Shown here one piece after another: positions 8,704-9,483 of a DNA stretch of 9,483 bases. The DNA is from Beijerinckiaceae bacterium (GTDB taxonomy: Bacteria; Pseudomonadota; Alphaproteobacteria; Rhizobiales; Beijerinckiaceae). Within the stretch, counting starts at the first letter, position 1. Every line of letters begins with the position of its first letter. The notes beneath the pieces were generated by a model. It did no database searches and was not told the DNA's origin. It worked only from the letters and a program-made list of their open reading frames with translations. A program made the translations under genes and the position numbers. The DNA is taken from the NCBI GenBank assembly GCA_027346205.1, contig DAIESR010000577.1, positions 1-9,483 of the forward strand. Direction: 5' to 3'.

Positions 8704-8726
8704 GCGGCTTCGCCGCCCTTGTTTTT
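8704..8726 (+). terminator. Probable intrinsic terminator after rnj
   Basis: Directly after the rnj stop, GCGGC (8704-8708) and GCCGC (8712-8716) form a 5-bp all-GC stem with a TTC loop, followed by CCTTG and a run of five T (8722-8726). The stem is short and the T-run is interrupted by a G, so it may be weak, but its place at the end of a long co-directional cluster and before a convergent gene fits a termination role. Confidence 0.55.
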
Positions 8727-8755
8727 CGCAGTCGGCGCGATATGGAGCCGATGCG
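8727..8755. other. Inverted repeat in the rnj/HIT convergent gap
   Basis: CGCA (8727-8730) plus TCGGC (8732-8736) pair with GCCGA plus TGCG (8747-8755): 9 base pairs with G8731 bulged and a 10-nt loop. It fills most of what is left between the rnj terminator and the HIT stop. Read on the minus strand it is followed by A residues, not T residues, so it is not a classical terminator for the HIT gene; it could still mark or protect transcript 3' ends. Confidence 0.35.
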
Positions 8756-8765
8756 CTCTCGATGG

Positions 8766-9194
8766 TCACTTCTCCAGCGCTGCGGCGATTTTCGCGCGAT
8801 GCGCGTCGAGTACCTCGGGCTTTTCCATTGCACTGGCCGGCGGGCGCAGCTCCACGCCTGCCCAACGTGGCAGAATGTGGAAATGCAGGTGAAAGATCAC
8901 CTGGCAGCCGGCCTGCTCGTTGAACTGTTGAATCGTGACGCCCTCGGCGCCGAGCCCTGTCATGGCGGCCTTTGCCACCTTCTGCACGCGTTGAACGAGC
9001 TGGCCCAGCCCTTCAGGGTCGGCATCGAGAAGATTGCGGGCCGGAAATTTCGGGATGACGAGACAATGGCCGTCGATGCGCGGCATGATATCCATGAAGG
9101 CGAATGCCACATCGTCTTCATAGATTTTATGGCAGGGCATCTCGCCGCGCAGAATCTTCGCGAAAATATTGCTGTCGTCATAGGCAGGCGCCAT
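8766..9194 (-). CDS. HIT (histidine triad) family nucleotide-binding/hydrolase protein
   Basis: HIT/Hint proteins are small cytoplasmic homodimers that bind purine nucleotides and hydrolyse nucleoside phosphoramidates or related nucleotides. The 142-residue product has the Hint-type N-terminus NIFAKILRGEMPCHKIYEDD (9-28), PRIDGHCLVIPK (38-49) in the nucleotide pocket, and the triad FHLHFHIL at 101-108, with His102, His104 and His106; by family knowledge His104 is the nucleophile. QQFNEQAGCQVIF precedes the triad as expected. The exact substrate cannot be read from sequence. The start at 9194 is chosen because it has an AAGGAG Shine-Dalgarno 7 nt upstream and gives the family-standard N-terminus. 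In-frame ATGs at 9239 and 9401 lack a ribosome binding site or would add an atypical Arg-rich leader. It is convergent with rnj and not part of the nuo operon. Confidence 0.93.
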   Translation of the reverse strand: MAPAYDDSNIFAKILRGEMPCHKIYEDDVAFAFMDIMPRIDGHCLVIPKFPARNLLDADPEGLGQLVQRVQKVAKAAMTGLGAEGVTIQQFNEQAGCQVIFHLHFHILPRWAGVELRPPASAMEKPEVLDAHRAKIAAALEK

Positions 9195-9201
9195 GGCCGC
9201 A

Positions 9202-9207
9202 CTCCTT
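9202..9207 (-). promoter_or_regulatory. Shine-Dalgarno of the HIT gene
   Basis: On the minus strand the bases read AAGGAG, 7 nt before the ATG at 9194. This is one of the best ribosome binding sites in the window and decides the start of the HIT gene against longer in-frame alternatives. Confidence 0.8.
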
Positions 9208-9228
9208 CGCGCTGTCGTCGCTGAATGC

Positions 9229-9256
9229 GTTAGATCCATCGGGGGGCGGCTGTCCA
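9229..9256 (-). promoter_or_regulatory. Weak candidate proximal promoter of the HIT gene
   Basis: On the minus strand a TGGACA -35-like box (9251-9256) is followed after 16 nt by TCTAAC (9229-9234) as a poor -10. If used it would give a 5' leader of roughly 25-30 nt. The -35 is good but the -10 matches only about half of the consensus, so this is a guess. Confidence 0.2.
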
Positions 9257-9315
9257 GTTTGAAATTTGCGGTCGGCGCATCGCGCCCCGCGCGGATATCG
9301 CAAGCCGAACCGGCG

Positions 9316-9342
9316 CCGTGACGTGATCGCATCATGACACGG
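9316..9342. promoter_or_regulatory. 27-nt imperfect dyad, candidate operator or RNA hairpin
   Basis: The left arm CCGTGACGTGAT (9316-9327) and right arm ATCATGACACGG (9331-9342) form an inverted repeat centred on G9329. Ten of twelve positions pair, with one G-T and one A-A mismatch, around a CGC centre. It lies in the noncoding region upstream of the HIT gene. It could bind a dimeric regulator or fold in a long HIT-gene leader. I do not recognise it as a named box; the TGAT-N3-ATCA core is one base too short for a standard FNR/FixK site. Confidence 0.4.
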
Positions 9343-9344
9343 TG

Positions 9345-9358
9345 TCGCAGTCGGCGCG
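9345..9358 (+). repeat. 14-nt repeat TCGCAGTCGGCGCG, second exact copy
   Basis: The same 14 bases occur at 8726-8739, just after the rnj terminator, and here, 151 nt upstream of the HIT start codon. A degenerate copy (11 of 14 bases, sharing GTCGGCGC) is at 9266-9279. All three lie outside coding sequence, on both sides of the HIT gene, in the same orientation. Function unknown; chance in GC-rich DNA is possible. Confidence 0.4.
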
Positions 9359-9401
9359 GCGTCAAGCGAAGGGGGTGTTGGCTCGTATTCTTAGAGGTCA
9401 T

Positions 9402-9430
9402 TTTATATCAATTAGTTATAGGGCACTCAA
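9402..9430 (-). promoter_or_regulatory. Candidate sigma70-type promoter reading towards the HIT gene
   Basis: On the minus strand TTGAGT (9425-9430) and TATAAA (9402-9407) are spaced by exactly 17 nt, matching the housekeeping consensus at 4 of 6 and 5 of 6 positions. They lie in the only AT-rich patch of the window (about 9385-9420). Transcription would start near 9395 and run leftwards, giving the HIT gene a leader of about 200 nt that includes the 27-nt dyad, or making a separate small RNA. This is the best-looking promoter in the window but rests on motif match only. Confidence 0.4.
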
Positions 9431-9483
9431 ATGAACGGGAGGGTTTCGTTTTCACGGAACGCGCGCCTTCAGGTGTTAGCGAG

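Noticed and set aside
9323..9335. FNR/FixK-like anaerobic box in the dyad core
   Set aside because: The standard box is TTGAT-N4-ATCAA; here the spacer is three bases and the outer T and A are missing.
9195..9401. N-terminal extension of the HIT protein from ATG at 9401 or 9239
   Set aside because: The extension is atypical and Arg-rich, has no Shine-Dalgarno at either ATG, and the 9401 ATG would lie upstream of the start site predicted from the 9402-9430 promoter. AAGGAG before 9194 is decisive.
9431..9483. Start of a plus-strand gene (ATG at 9431, open to the window end, MNGRVSFSRNARLQVLA)
   Set aside because: Only 17 codons are visible, the upstream AGGG is a weak ribosome binding site, the plus-strand promoter elements are poorly spaced, and the product is not recognisable. 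It cannot be supported from this window, though it may prove real with more sequence.
1..9483. CRISPR arrays, tRNA or rRNA genes, insertion sequences, toxin-antitoxin or phage genes
   Set aside because: No regularly spaced repeats, no tRNA-like cloverleaf, no transposase or integrase reading frame and no terminal repeats were seen; all long frames are accounted for by housekeeping genes.

Overview
The window is GC-rich, densely packed bacterial DNA. It carries the end of an alphaproteobacterial respiratory complex I (nuo) operon, followed by birA and rnj. The order nuoI-J-K-L-M-N-birA-rnj, single-subunit (non-HTH) BirA, an RNase J, and the NuoI and RNase J sequences all point to Alphaproteobacteria, most likely Hyphomicrobiales (Rhizobiales). 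A Beijerinckiaceae/Methylocystaceae-type methylotroph relative is my guess from sequence feel, not something shown here.

Layout. Positions 1-194 hold the C-terminal 64 codons of NuoI. After a 93-nt gap with two potential hairpins come nuoJ (288-896), nuoK (914-1222), nuoL (1229-3226), nuoM (3226-4734, overlapping nuoL by 1 nt) and nuoN (4751-6184), all on the plus strand. These encode the membrane arm: NuoJ and NuoK are part of the link between quinone chemistry and pumping, and NuoL, NuoM and NuoN are the three antiporter-like proton-pumping subunits. The expected charged residues (Glu in TM5, Lys in TM7 and later) are intact in all three, so the arm looks functional.

birA (biotin protein ligase, GTG start, 6198-6995) and rnj (RNase J, 7033-8703) follow on the same strand with gaps of 13 and 37 nt, so they are probably co-transcribed with nuo. 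The 37-nt birA-rnj gap is exactly filled by a 13-codon mini-ORF. Its start overlaps the birA stop and its stop overlaps the rnj start. A short GC hairpin followed by a T-rich run (8704-8726) is the probable end of the operon.

A HIT-family nucleotide-binding protein (8766-9194, minus strand) is convergent with rnj. The last 289 nt (9195-9483) are without a gene I can support. They hold a good Shine-Dalgarno for the HIT gene, a 27-nt imperfect dyad, two copies (one exact, one degenerate) of a 14-nt motif also found downstream of the HIT gene, and an AT-rich patch with a respectable minus-strand sigma70-type promoter at 9402-9430.

Overall this is a housekeeping region. I see no mobile element, CRISPR array, tRNA/rRNA, defence system or clearly new multi-gene system. 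The items most worth a second look are the mini-ORF coupling birA to rnj, the structured nuoI-nuoJ gap, and the structured leader and repeats around the HIT gene.
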